Origin: Multivorans sp965232105
GTDB taxonomy: Bacteria; Acidobacteriota; Thermoanaerobaculia; Multivoradales; Multivoraceae
Direction of reading: 5' to 3'
Assembly: GCA_965232105.1 (NCBI GenBank)
Contig: OZ246956.1
Coordinates: 1-64,000 of the forward strand
Length of the DNA: 64,000 bases
The position numbers and the translations under genes are program-made. Below the pieces are notes generated by a model. The model ran no database searches and was not told the DNA's origin. It saw nothing but the letters and a program-made list of their open reading frames with translations. Each line of letters begins with the position of its first letter. Positions within the stretch are counted from its first letter, which is position 1. Shown here piece by piece: positions 28,049-36,516 of the stretch.

Positions 28049-29691
28049 AGAAGTCCCCGTTCCTGCTCGCCCTGCTGGCCACGCTGGCCCTGACATCGGC
28101 CTGCGGCACTCCGGCCGACGCTCCCGAAGGCGAGGCATCCGCGCAGGAACCGGCAGCGCAGGCCGTCCCCGAAGGCGCGCCCCGACTCGTCCTCCTGCTC
28201 GCCGTCGATCAGATGCGCGCCGACTACCTGGAGCGCTTCGCCCCGCTGCTCACGGGAGGCCTTGAGAGGCTACTCCGCGAGGGCGTCGTCTTCACCGACG
28301 CACACCACTTCCACGCCGCCACCGAGACCGCCCCCGGCCACGCCACGCTGGCGACGGGCGTGTTTCCCAGCCGGCACGGGATCATCGGCAACGGCTGGTT
28401 CGACCGGGAGACCGGCGACGACGCGTACTGCTGCGGCGACCCCGAGCACGGCGTGTCGCCGCGCAACATGCTGGCGCCGGCCATCGGCGACCTGATGAAG
28501 GCCGCCTGGCCGCGGTCCAAGGTGTTCTCCGCCAGCGGCAAGGACCGGGCGGCGATCCTGATGGGCGGGCACCACGCAGACGGCGCCTGGTGGTACAGCC
28601 GTCCGACCGGCGGCTGGGTCACATCGACCTGGTACGGCGACCGGGATTCGGGCCCCGCGTGGCTCGACGACTTCAACGCGGAGAGCCGTCTCGACGTGCT
28701 CTTCGGCGCCGCCTGGGAGCCGCTGATGCCGCTCGAGCACACCTCGGCGTACGACATCGAGCCGCTCCAGCGTGGTCTGTCGGTCGACACATTCCCCCAC
28801 GCGCTGGGCGGCTACACGGTGGAACGGTCGGCGTTCTACGCCTCCATCTACAGGTCGCCCTTTCTGGACGGCCACCTCGGTGATCTGGCCGAGACCCTGA
28901 TCGAGGCCCAGGACCTGGGCGCCGATGAGGTCCCCGACCTGCTGGCGCTCAGCTTCTCCGCCCTCGACACAGTCGGCCACGGCTTCGGTCCGAACGCGCC
29001 GGAGACCCTGGACACCATCCTGCGGCTCGACCGGACGATCGGCGAACTGCTCGACTTCGTCGACGAGCGGATCGGCATGGAGAACGTGGTCGTTGCGCTC
29101 TCCGCTGATCACGGTGTCGGCCGCGTGCCGGAACTCGTCGTGCGCGACGGCGGCGAAGGAGGCCGCTTCGGCGCCGAGCAGACCCTCTGCCTGCAACAGC
29201 TCCAGGCGCGGCTCGCGGAGCGGTTCGGCGACGGCGAATGGCTCGGCGACACCTTCTATCTCGACGAAGAGGAGATCGCGGCAGCCGGCGCCGACCGGAC
29301 GGAGATCGAGGCCGAGATCATCGACGTGATGGGAAGCTGTCCGCTGTTCCACCAGGTGCTGCGACCGGCTGACCTCGACCCCTCCGATCCTCTGCACGAG
29401 CTTTACCTGAACAGCCGATATCCCGGCCGCAGCCCGGACCTGATCGCGGTGCCGGAGCCGAACGTGCTGCCGGTGTCCGCCGCTGTCGTCACCGCGAGCC
29501 ACGGCTCCCCCTACCGCTACGACACCCACATTCCGCTCATCATCCGGCAGCAGGATGGCGCCGGCCGTGTCGTCGAGGAACGTGCGAACACGATCGACCT
29601 GGCGCCCAGCCTGGCCGCCATCCTGGGCCTCCCCGTTGACAGCATCGCCGGCTTCGAGGGGTTTGACGGCGTCGACCGGCTGGCCGAATGA
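28045..29691 (+). CDS. PafA-like alkaline phosphatase / type I phosphodiesterase lipoprotein
   Basis: 548 aa. Lipoprotein signal with lipobox LTSAC near residue 20. Alkaline phosphatase superfamily: metal loop LLLAVDQMRADYLERF, Thr95 nucleophile in TETAPGHATLATG, the PafA-like GIIGNGWFDRETGDDAY region with Asn in GNGW, and the second metal site LSADHGVGR. A candidate Lys/Arg pair typical of monoesterase PafA occurs in SASGKDRAAI. Prediction: periplasmic phosphate monoesterase. ATGA overlap with PhyH upstream and with YdjC downstream forms a three-gene coupled unit. Confidence 0.9.
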   Translation: MKKSPFLLALLATLALTSACGTPADAPEGEASAQEPAAQAVPEGAPRLVLLLAVDQMRADYLERFAPLLTGGLERLLREGVVFTDAHHFHAATETAPGHATLATGVFPSRHGIIGNGWFDRETGDDAYCCGDPEHGVSPRNMLAPAIGDLMKAAWPRSKVFSASGKDRAAILMGGHHADGAWWYSRPTGGWVTSTWYGDRDSGPAWLDDFNAESRLDVLFGAAWEPLMPLEHTSAYDIEPLQRGLSVDTFPHALGGYTVERSAFYASIYRSPFLDGHLGDLAETLIEAQDLGADEVPDLLALSFSALDTVGHGFGPNAPETLDTILRLDRTIGELLDFVDERIGMENVVVALSADHGVGRVPELVVRDGGEGGRFGAEQTLCLQQLQARLAERFGDGEWLGDTFYLDEEEIAAAGADRTEIEAEIIDVMGSCPLFHQVLRPADLDPSDPLHELYLNSRYPGRSPDLIAVPEPNVLPVSAAVVTASHGSPYRYDTHIPLIIRQQDGAGRVVEERANTIDLAPSLAAILGLPVDSIAGFEGFDGVDRLAE

Positions 29692-30761
29692 GGACGAACT
29701 CCATGCTCCAGACCTCCGCAACCGCAACGACAGACCGACCCAGCGTCCGCGGAATCGCCGTCGCGGCCACCCTCTGCCTGACCGCGGCCTTCCTCTCGGC
29801 CTGCCAGGCGGAAGCGCAGACCTACGCCGAGAAACTCGGCTTCCCCGCCGGCGCCCGCGCCGTCATCCTCCATGTGGACGACGCCGGGATGTCGCACGAT
29901 TCGAACGTCGGCGCCTTCCGCTCGATCCTCGACGGCGTCGCGAACTCGATGAGCGTGATGATGCCCTGCCCGTGGGTGCCCGAGCTGGTGCGGGGCCTGG
30001 AGGAGAACCCGGGCATCGACGCCGGCCTCCACCTGACCCTGACCGCCGAGTGGGACGACTACCGCTGGGGCCCCCTCGTTGGCCGCGAGGCGGCGCCCGG
30101 CCTGGTCGACCCGGAAGGCGCCCTGTGGTCAAGCGTCGCCGAGGTCGTCGCGAACGCGACGCCCGACGAGGTGGAGGCCGAGGTGCGCGAGCAGATCAAC
30201 CGCGCCCGGACGATGGGCTTCGAACCGACCCATCTCGATTCCCACATGGGCACCCTGTTCGCCACGATGGACTTCCTGGAGCGCTACATCGCGGTCGGCC
30301 TCGACGAGGGCCTTCCCCTCATGTTCCCGGGCGGCCACAACACGATCCTCGAAGCGCAGTACGAAGCCCAGGGACGGGACACGCCACCCGGCCTCGGCCG
30401 CGCGACCGAACTCGGCCAGCGAATCTGGGACGGCGGCCTGCCGGTTCTCGACGACCTCCACAACCTGAGCTACGGCTGGGTCCCCGAAAGCGGCGCCGAC
30501 GCCACGGACGAGGAGCTGACGGAGTACAAGGTCGAGCGCTACATCCAGGGCCTGCGTGATCTCCGCCCCGGCGTCACGATGGTCATCATGCACTCCACCG
30601 ACCCGAGCGAGAACTTCAAGTACATCTCCACCTCGGGCCCCAGCCGCAAGGGCGACATGCTGGCCATGCTCGACCCACGCCTCAAGCAGGTGATCGAGGA
30701 GGAAGGCCTGGTCCTGACCACCTTCCGTGAGCTCAAGGAAAGGCGGGACCGCGTCAACTAG
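29688..30761 (+). CDS. ChbG/YdjC-like deacetylase family lipoprotein
   Basis: 357 aa, start ATG overlapping the upstream stop. The N-terminus has a lipobox-like LSACQ near residue 40, so it is probably exported, unlike cytoplasmic ChbG. Conserved YdjC features: ILHVDDAGMSHDSNVGAF (metal Asp pair), PGIDAGLHLTLTAEWDDYRW, and FEPTHLDSHMGTL (metal His residues). Known: ChbG removes an acetyl group from chitooligosaccharides; many family members have unknown substrates. Placement next to a phosphatase and an oxygenase suggests a catabolic cluster for an external compound (inference). Confidence 0.88.
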   Translation: MRTNSMLQTSATATTDRPSVRGIAVAATLCLTAAFLSACQAEAQTYAEKLGFPAGARAVILHVDDAGMSHDSNVGAFRSILDGVANSMSVMMPCPWVPELVRGLEENPGIDAGLHLTLTAEWDDYRWGPLVGREAAPGLVDPEGALWSSVAEVVANATPDEVEAEVREQINRARTMGFEPTHLDSHMGTLFATMDFLERYIAVGLDEGLPLMFPGGHNTILEAQYEAQGRDTPPGLGRATELGQRIWDGGLPVLDDLHNLSYGWVPESGADATDEELTEYKVERYIQGLRDLRPGVTMVIMHSTDPSENFKYISTSGPSRKGDMLAMLDPRLKQVIEEEGLVLTTFRELKERRDRVN

Positions 30762-31056
30762 CAACCGCTCGCCGACCGCGCGGCTCCTCCAGCACACCTG
30801 CGGCCACTCTCCTGCCGCAGCGGCAGCCGTCTGGCTCACCCAGGTGCATCGCCTGCTCGACTCAGCCGACTTGCCGACCCACGTGGCGACTGTTCGATCG
30901 ACTCAGGAGGGGCCACTGATCTCGATCGAGCTTCCCCCTGAAGCCGCCAACGCCGTCCTCGAGTGGGCCCTCGAAGCAGCCGGCCGGGTACTCCGAGGCG
31001 ACCCACAGCCCTCCGCCGCCGAGGTCTACAAGGCGGCCAGGGCGCTGCTGAGCTAG
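30727..31056 (+). CDS. Short hypothetical protein
   Basis: 109 aa from a GTG overlapping the end of the YdjC-like gene; a shorter GTG start at 30844 is equally possible. The second half (ISIELPPEAANAVLEWALEA...SAAEVYKAARALLS) has a credible strand-then-helices pattern, while the first 35 residues look like non-coding translation. No family recognised. It may be a real small gene or a remnant at the edge of the repeat-rich gap that follows. Confidence 0.35.
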   Translation: MSSRKGGTASTSNRSPTARLLQHTCGHSPAAAAAVWLTQVHRLLDSADLPTHVATVRSTQEGPLISIELPPEAANAVLEWALEAAGRVLRGDPQPSAAEVYKAARALLS

Positions 31057-31074
31057 GCCAGTAGTGAGACTCGC

Positions 31075-31129
31075 GCTCGCCGCTTCGCGACGGCGCCCAG
31101 ATGCCGGCCAGAGGGCCGGCGCACCCAGT
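31075..31129 (-). repeat. Dispersed ACTGGGTGCGCC repeat, copy C
   Basis: Read on the minus strand it begins ACTGGGTGCGCCGG and continues through GGCCGGCATC and GCGAAGCGGCGAGC, the same order of blocks as at 4340-4393 and 49592-49654. Confidence 0.7.
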
Positions 31130-31190
31130 GGGACAGGTCGGTGCTCTGCCTTCCGCGCCAGGCCCCTCGGCACCGACGTCCAGCCCAGTC

Positions 31191-31351
31191 GGGTCAGGAG
31201 GGGTCGGCTCCCAGGTGCCTCTGAACGAGCGACGGACGACGACGTTGCACTAACCGACGACCAACCGGAGCGAGTGAAGCGGAGTGAGCGTCACCCCCTC
31301 CCATCTCCTCTCAGACGCTCACGCCACCTGGGAGCCGACCCCTCCTGACCC
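31191..31351. repeat. 27-bp perfect inverted repeat with 107-bp spacer
   Basis: Arms at 31191-31217 (starting GGGTCAGGAGGGGTCGGCTC) and 31325-31351 are exact reverse complements. The right arm overlaps the 35-bp dispersed repeat. The spacer has no coding pattern. This could be a small non-autonomous element or a recombination scar. Confidence 0.75.
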
Positions 31352-31370
31352 AAGACGGGCGGGTGCGTCC
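31336..31370 (+). repeat. 35-bp dispersed repeat, copy 2
   Basis: Identical over 35 bases to 23700-23734. It overlaps the right arm of the local inverted repeat, so a third, partial inverted copy of its first half exists at 31191-31206. Confidence 0.8.
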
Positions 31371-31410
31371 TCCGCCGCCACGCCCGCCGACGCCGTCGTC
31401 GCCGACGCAG

Positions 31411-32253
31411 CTAGCTCGTGATGCGCTGGAACTTCGGTGGCCGGCGCTCGACGAAGGAGGCGACGCCTTCCTTGAAGTCGTCGCGCTGCAGGCTTTCGGC
31501 CATCAACTCGTTCGATTCGCGCAGGGCGTCGCCGGTTCCCATCATCAGGTGACGGTAAACCTGCTGCTTGATCACCTTGAGCGACGTCGGCGCGGAGCGC
31601 TCGGCCAGGGCCTTGACGTAGTTCCGGGCCTCGGGGACGACCTGGTCGTGGGGCACGGAGCGGTTGACGACGCCCATCCGGGCGGCCTCCGGACCGTAGA
31701 ACTTGCGCCCCGTCCACAGGATGTCGAGCGCGTTGGACGGCCCGGCGGCACGCGGGAGGATCCAGCTCAGCCCGTGCTCGGCGATCAGTCCGCGGTTCAC
31801 GAAGGCCGACGTGAAGACGGCGCGATCGGACGCGATTCGGATGTCGCAGAGCATCGCGATCGCGAAACCGAGACCGGCGCAGGGGCCGTTGACCGCGGCG
31901 ACGATCGGCTTGCGAACCGCCATCAGGTAGTTGAAGGTCACGCCGAAGTTCTCCTCGCCCATCTCCTCGATCGCACCGGCCTGGGCGTCCTCGAACGTGT
32001 TGCCGCCGCCGCTGCCGCGCTCGCCGCGGCTCGTGGCCTGAAGGCCCTGCATGTCGGCCCCGGCGCAGAAGCCACGGCCGGCGCCGGTAAGCACGATGCC
32101 GACAACGCGCTCGTCCTGCTCGGCGGCCGCCATCGCGTGCTTCATCTCGGCCATCATGCTGCCGGTGATCGCGTTGAGCTGATCCGGGCGGTTGAGGGTG
32201 ATCGTGGCGATGGGATCGTCCACGTCGTACTTGATCATTTCGTACTCGGTCAT
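31411..32253 (-). CDS. Enoyl-CoA hydratase/isomerase (crotonase) family protein
   Basis: 280 aa. Crotonase fold: IATITLNRPDQLNAITGSMMAEM, oxyanion-hole tract VLTGAGRGFCAGADMQGL, and VAAVNGPCAGLGFAIAMLCDIRIAS; the C-terminal helical part is complete. The residue pattern GLIAEHGLSWILPRAAG corresponds to the usual GLxPDxG block, with Glu/His in place of PD. Acyl-CoA hydration or isomerisation in fatty-acid or side-chain beta-oxidation is predicted. Divergent from the DUF6503 lipoprotein gene. Confidence 0.9.
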   Translation of the reverse strand: MTEYEMIKYDVDDPIATITLNRPDQLNAITGSMMAEMKHAMAAAEQDERVVGIVLTGAGRGFCAGADMQGLQATSRGERGSGGGNTFEDAQAGAIEEMGEENFGVTFNYLMAVRKPIVAAVNGPCAGLGFAIAMLCDIRIASDRAVFTSAFVNRGLIAEHGLSWILPRAAGPSNALDILWTGRKFYGPEAARMGVVNRSVPHDQVVPEARNYVKALAERSAPTSLKVIKQQVYRHLMMGTGDALRESNELMAESLQRDDFKEGVASFVERRPPKFQRITS

Positions 32254-32370
32254 GCCTTGGCCTCCAGCCGCTGTTCGAAGTGAGCGGCCAAGAGTAGCGC
32301 AACCAGTCGACCGCTAACATGGCGCCACGCCGCCCCGCGCAAACCAGGGCGCGTGCGGAAGGAGACAGCC

Positions 32371-33171
32371 ATGTTCCGAACCCCAGCGTTCGCGGTCGCC
32401 GCCATCTCGGTTCTCGTGGCCTGCGCCGGCCCCGAGCCCGAACCGGCGCCCCGCCCCGCGCCGCCGCCCGGCGCCTCCGAACGGCTCGAGATCGTCGACC
32501 GCGCGATCGAGTTCCACGGCGGGGAGCTCTTCGAGCAGTCCCGGGTCAAGCTGACCGTGGCGTCCCGCTCCGGGAGCTTCGACGTTGACTCGATGGCCGA
32601 CGGGGACCGCTTCGAGCAACTGATCCGGGCCTCGAACGGCGCCGACGAGCGCCTCTACCGGCGCGACAACACGGCGCTCGAAGTGACCGAGGGCGGTCAG
32701 CCGATGGAGATGGACGAGACGGAACACGCCCGCGCCGAGAGCTACGTCAACCAGCGCATGTACTTCCTCTTCCTGCCCTACAAGCTGAACGATCCCGGCG
32801 CCTGGAAGGAGGACCAGGGGCTCGAGGAATGGAACGGTCGCAGGCTGCACCGCGTCCGGATCACCTTCGCGTCCGGCACGAGCGCCGGCGCGGACAGCGC
32901 CTACGTCTACTGGTTCGATCCCGAGACCGCCCGCCTCGAGCAGTTCGCCTACGACTACAGCGAGAACACCGGACTCCGCTTCCGGGTGCTGACGAACTAC
33001 CGGCGGATCGGCGGCCTGCTGTTCTACGACGCGGACAACTACGGTCTGAACACCCCGGACGGCGGCCTGACCGTCAACGACATCAACCCGGTCTACGTCG
33101 AGGAGGAGCTGCCCCTCGTCTCCCAGATCGAACACCGGGACATCACGGTGGAACGGACCGGGTCCGGCTGA
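32371..33171 (+). CDS. DUF6503-like lipoprotein
   Basis: 266 aa. The ATG at 32371 is chosen because AAGGAG lies 6-12 bases upstream and a lipobox (LVACAG) follows at once. The mature protein starts with a proline-rich linker, then ERLEIVDRAIEFHGGELFEQSRVKLTVASRSG and later YVYWFDPETARLEQFAYDYSENTGLRFRVLTNYRRIGGL, a pattern of long amphipathic beta strands resembling LolA/LolB-type half-barrels and matching DUF6503 as far as I can judge. Function unknown, probably a periplasmic lipid-anchored binding protein. Followed one base later by another lipoprotein gene. Confidence 0.75.
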   Translation: MFRTPAFAVAAISVLVACAGPEPEPAPRPAPPPGASERLEIVDRAIEFHGGELFEQSRVKLTVASRSGSFDVDSMADGDRFEQLIRASNGADERLYRRDNTALEVTEGGQPMEMDETEHARAESYVNQRMYFLFLPYKLNDPGAWKEDQGLEEWNGRRLHRVRITFASGTSAGADSAYVYWFDPETARLEQFAYDYSENTGLRFRVLTNYRRIGGLLFYDADNYGLNTPDGGLTVNDINPVYVEEELPLVSQIEHRDITVERTGSG

Positions 33172-33172
33172 C

Positions 33173-33640
33173 GTGCGCTTCCGGACCGCCTTCGCCGCCC
33201 TCGCGGCGCTCCTCCTGTTCGTCTCCTGCGAGCCGCCGACGCTCGAAGAACCGGTTTCGGAGTTCGATCCGCAGACCGTCGCCGCCGCCGTGCTCGCGGT
33301 GCTCGACATGCAGGTGGAAGCCTGGAACGACGGCGACATCGACGGCTTCATGGCGGGCTATCTGAGGAGCGATGAGCTGCGGTTCACCTCGGGCAGCGAA
33401 GTCCAGTACGGCTGGAGAAAGACCCGTCAGCGCTACCACGACCGGTACCCGGACCGCGCGGCGATGGGAACGCTCGCCTTCGAGGATCTGGATGTCCGCG
33501 TGCTATCCGAAGATGCCGCCCTGGTGTTCGGCCGCTTCCGGCTGACGCGGGAATCCGACGAGCCGACCGGGTGGTTCACCCTGCTGGTGGAGCAGCATGG
33601 CGATCGATGGTTCATCGTTGCCGACCACACCTCGGAGTAG
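33173..33640 (+). CDS. NTF2-like (SnoaL/DUF4440-type) lipoprotein
   Basis: 155 aa, GTG start one base after the previous stop. Lipobox LLFVSCE within the first 20 residues. The rest matches an NTF2-like cone fold: VLDMQVEAWNDGDIDGFMAGYLRSDELRFTSG, GWRKTRQRYHDRYPD, and C-terminal strands ALVFGRFRLTRES...GWFTLLVEQHGDRWFIVADHTSE. Enzymatic or binding role unknown. Probably cotranscribed with the DUF6503-like gene. Confidence 0.82.
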   Translation: MRFRTAFAALAALLLFVSCEPPTLEEPVSEFDPQTVAAAVLAVLDMQVEAWNDGDIDGFMAGYLRSDELRFTSGSEVQYGWRKTRQRYHDRYPDRAAMGTLAFEDLDVRVLSEDAALVFGRFRLTRESDEPTGWFTLLVEQHGDRWFIVADHTSE

Positions 33641-33653
33641 CGTCCCTACAGCG

Positions 33654-34709
33654 ATGAAAGAACCAAGCGTGATCTTGATGGGCACAGCGTCGGTCCTGAC
33701 GCTGGGGCTGGCAGGTTTCGCCCTCGAAGCGCCCCGGATACAGGCCGAGATCGAGGCGCGAACAGCGACGGCGCTGGCCGACGTCGGCGTCCGCAATCTG
33801 AGTGTGCAGGCCCGCGGACGCGACGTGACGCTCTCCGGCACGATCGCCTTCGCCGAGATCGGCATGGAGGCGGCGCGGCGGGCGGCCGGAACTCACGGCG
33901 TGCGCCGTGTCGACAACCGGCTGGAGATGGCCATCGGGCCTTCCTTCGAATTCGCGCCGAACGGCGACATCTGGTTGCTCCGGGGCATGATGCCGACGCC
34001 CGAAAGCAGGCAGGAGCTGTTCGACGCCGCCGCCGCGATCGTCGGACCGGGAAACGTCATCGACGAAACCGAGGTCGACAGTTCGGTAACCGAGCCTCCC
34101 TGGCTCGGGGCACTGCCGCGACTGATCCAGCTTCTGCGCCGTCTGGACGGAGCTCCGGGACTGCGGCTCGAGGACCGGACGCTGACCCTGACCGGTCACA
34201 CCTCCAGCGAGGGCCTGCGCGACCATCTCATGTTCGAGGTCGCGTCGATCGGCACCGCGGCGAGCGCTGGCTGGACGATCGCCAATCGGATGCGGATCTC
34301 GCCCGTCGCCGTCAACCGGGCAGGCCAAGACCGCATCCGCAGCGTCCTGGAGCGGGGGCTGATCGAGTTCGAGGACGACACCTCGACGCTCACCGAGGAG
34401 GCCACCGCCACGATCGAGGAAATCGGCGCCGGCCTCACCACCATCTCGAACATCCGGGTCGAGATCCTCAGCCACACGAACCCCGGCGGCGACCCGGCAG
34501 CGGACCGGGCCCTCAGTCTCGAACGGGCCCGGGCGGTCCGTGACGTTCTTTCAGCCAGCATTCACCCGGACCGCCTCCTGGCAGTCGGCTACGGCAGCGA
34601 CCATCCGCTTGGCCCCTCTGACAACGGCCCAGCCGATGACAACGACCCAGCCGACAATGGCGACGTTTCGAACGCCCGCATCGAGTTCCGCGTTCTCCAC
34701 CGTCCCTGA
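33654..34709 (+). CDS. BON-domain and OmpA C-terminal domain protein
   Basis: 351 aa from the ATG at 33654. An N-terminal hydrophobic segment is followed by two BON-like stretches (VRNLSVQARGRDVTLSGTIA...GVRRVDNRL and a second from about residue 150) and a C-terminal OmpA-like peptidoglycan-binding domain (IEFEDDTSTLTEEATATIEEIGAGL, VEILSHTNPGG, LSLERARAVRDVLSASIHPDRLLAVGYGS, NARIEFRVL). The acidic insert between GYGSDHP and NARIEF (DNGPADDNDPADNGD) is low complexity. Expected in the periplasm attached to peptidoglycan. Its stop codon lies inside the first unit of a 19-bp tandem repeat. Confidence 0.85.
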   Translation: MKEPSVILMGTASVLTLGLAGFALEAPRIQAEIEARTATALADVGVRNLSVQARGRDVTLSGTIAFAEIGMEAARRAAGTHGVRRVDNRLEMAIGPSFEFAPNGDIWLLRGMMPTPESRQELFDAAAAIVGPGNVIDETEVDSSVTEPPWLGALPRLIQLLRRLDGAPGLRLEDRTLTLTGHTSSEGLRDHLMFEVASIGTAASAGWTIANRMRISPVAVNRAGQDRIRSVLERGLIEFEDDTSTLTEEATATIEEIGAGLTTISNIRVEILSHTNPGGDPAADRALSLERARAVRDVLSASIHPDRLLAVGYGSDHPLGPSDNGPADDNDPADNGDVSNARIEFRVLHRP

Positions 34710-34767
34710 GAAACTCCACCAACCCTGAGAATCTCCAGCGCCCCTGAGAATCTCCAACGCCCCTGAA
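34705..34767 (+). repeat. 19-bp tandem repeat, about 3.3 units
   Basis: CCTGAG/CCTGAA recurs at 34705, 34724, 34743 and 34762, exactly 19 bases apart, with units of the type CCTGAGAATCTCCA. Unit 1 contains the TGA stop of the BON/OmpA gene; the last partial unit leads to the next small gene. Copy number could vary between strains. Confidence 0.8.
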
Positions 34768-34775
34768 GGGCGCCG

Positions 34776-35000
34776 ATGCTGTACATCCTCCTCGAAATCT
34801 GGATCTGGGTCGCCGCCGCGGCGCTGGCTGGCGCGATGATCGGCTGGTGGATACGCAGCATCCGGGCCGCCAGGGAGGTCGCCCGGGAAGCCCTGCTCTG
34901 GCAGCAGCGCATAGGGCGGCTGAAGAGGCTCGCCGCGGGCCTGAAGAACACGGCGGACGCCGAAGGGCAAGAGACCGATTCAGGCGGCGCCGCCCCCTGA
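34776..35000 (+). CDS. Small single-helix membrane protein
   Basis: 74 aa: MLYILLEIWIWVAAAALAGAMIGWW forms one transmembrane helix, followed by a basic amphipathic, possibly coiled-coil tail (IRAAREVAREALLWQQRIGRLKRLAAGLKNTAD) and a polar end. No family recognised. It follows the BON/OmpA gene after the tandem repeat and may be its partner in the envelope. Composition and orientation fit a real gene, but its short length limits certainty. Confidence 0.6.
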   Translation: MLYILLEIWIWVAAAALAGAMIGWWIRSIRAAREVAREALLWQQRIGRLKRLAAGLKNTADAEGQETDSGGAAP

Positions 35001-35002
35001 GG

Positions 35003-36451
35003 TCACACGTCCCCGGTCAGGAGATCGAACTCCGACGGCGCTACGGCGACCCCGGCCCGATGCTGCAGGGCGCGCGACGTGACGTCCGCCAGGATCTCCG
35101 GCTGCTCGGCCGCGATGTCCCACTGCTCCCCGGGATCGAGCGCCAGGTCGTAGAGCAGGGGCGGATCGTGTTCCGTCCGCTCACCCGCCAGGCCATAGGC
35201 GCCCTGGGTGATGAAGTGCGCCTTGTAGTTCCCGACCCGGTAGGCGTAGAGCTCGCTGCCGCGGTAGAACGGCACCTCCCGGCGCGGTCCGTCTCCTTCG
35301 CCCCGCAACACCGGTCCCAGATCGAGACTGTCCATCGGCCGATCGTCCGGCAACACACCGCCGGCCAGACCGAGGAAGGTCGCAAACAGGTCACTCGTCG
35401 ACCCGATCTGGTCCGACACCACGTCTGGCGCGATCGTGCCGGGCCACCAGAACAGGCCCGGTACCCGCATGCCGCCGTCCCAGGTCATCCCCTTGCCTTC
35501 GCGGAGCGGCCCGGCCAGTCCCCCCTGGGTGCGGAACGCGGTCCACGGTCCATTGTCGCTGCTGAAGAAGACGACCGTGTTCTCCGCGAGCCCCTCCTCT
35601 TCCAGCGTGTCGAGGATCCGGCCCACGCTCCAGTCGATCTCCTCGATCACGTCGCCGTAGAGCCCCGCGTCGCTGTGGCCCGCGAACTCCGGAGCCCGGA
35701 ACAGCGGCACGTGGGGCATGCTGTGCGGCAGGTAGACGAAGAACGGCTCGTCCCGATGAGCGCGGATGAAGTCCACCGCCTCCTCGGCGTAGCGCTTCGT
35801 GATCGTCGTCTGGTCCGCGGGCTGCTCCAGCGTCTCCGTGACGATCGCGCCGGCCCCGTCGCGCTCCGAGCGAATGAGCGGCACGTCCCAGTACTCGATC
35901 TTCGGATCCCGGAAAGCGGCGCGACGCTCCTCGCGGGGCAGCGTCGACATCATGTCGTTCGAGTACGGAATGCCGAACCAGTAGTCGAACCCATGCCGCG
36001 TCGGCAGGTACTGCGGGCCATCGCCCAGGTGCCACTTGCCGAACATGCCCGTCGCGTAGCCGAGATCGCGGAGCGCCTCGGCGATCGTCACCTCCCCGTC
36101 CTGGATGCCGCCCACGAAGTCAGGGAAGAGCACCCGCGCCCGATCGCCGTAGAGTCCGTTGCGTAGCTGCAGGCGCCCGGTCAACAGCCCCGCCCGGCTT
36201 GGCGAACACACCGACGCGGTGACGTAGAAGTTCGTCCAGCGCTGGCCTTCGGCCGCCATGCGGTCGAGGTTCGGAGTACGGATCACCGGCGCACCGTAGC
36301 TGCCGAGGTCGCCCCAGCCGAGGTCGTCGGCGAAGACGATGACAACGTTCGGGAGGCGGCTGGAGGCGGTGGCAGAAGACTGTGGAGACTCCGGCGCGCA
36401 AGACGCAAGAACCGGAGCCAGGCAGGCAAGGAGGAGAGCCGTTCGTGACAT
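35003..36451 (-). CDS. Arylsulfatase-type sulfatase lipoprotein
   Basis: 482 aa. Lipobox VLASC (Cys18). Metal-binding ADDLGWGDLG (Asp42, Asp43) and the sulfatase signature CSPSR (Cys82), whose Cys is converted to formylglycine; the following GLLTGRLQLRNGLYGD completes the motif. Further conserved blocks: GKWHLGDGPQYLPTRHGFDYWFGIPYSND, and DNGPW with metal ligands. Known: hydrolyses sulfate esters, typically of polysaccharides. The lipid anchor suggests action at the outer or inner membrane surface. No formylglycine-generating enzyme gene is seen in the window. Confidence 0.93.
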   Translation of the reverse strand: MSRTALLLACLAPVLASCAPESPQSSATASSRLPNVVIVFADDLGWGDLGSYGAPVIRTPNLDRMAAEGQRWTNFYVTASVCSPSRAGLLTGRLQLRNGLYGDRARVLFPDFVGGIQDGEVTIAEALRDLGYATGMFGKWHLGDGPQYLPTRHGFDYWFGIPYSNDMMSTLPREERRAAFRDPKIEYWDVPLIRSERDGAGAIVTETLEQPADQTTITKRYAEEAVDFIRAHRDEPFFVYLPHSMPHVPLFRAPEFAGHSDAGLYGDVIEEIDWSVGRILDTLEEEGLAENTVVFFSSDNGPWTAFRTQGGLAGPLREGKGMTWDGGMRVPGLFWWPGTIAPDVVSDQIGSTSDLFATFLGLAGGVLPDDRPMDSLDLGPVLRGEGDGPRREVPFYRGSELYAYRVGNYKAHFITQGAYGLAGERTEHDPPLLYDLALDPGEQWDIAAEQPEILADVTSRALQHRAGVAVAPSEFDLLTGDV

Positions 36452-36516
36452 GGACCAAGTCTAGGAGACAGTAGGATCGCCAGCTTCCGGTACCCACGAC
36501 CGACCCGAGACCGTCC

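Larger units (their letters stand above)
31057..31410. other. Repeat-rich intergenic region
   Basis: A 354-bp gap with no convincing gene. It contains, in order, dispersed repeat copy C (inverted, 31075-31129), a 27-bp inverted repeat pair (31191-31217 and 31325-31351) and the second copy of the 35-bp repeat (31336-31370), which overlaps the right arm of that pair. Confidence 0.75.
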
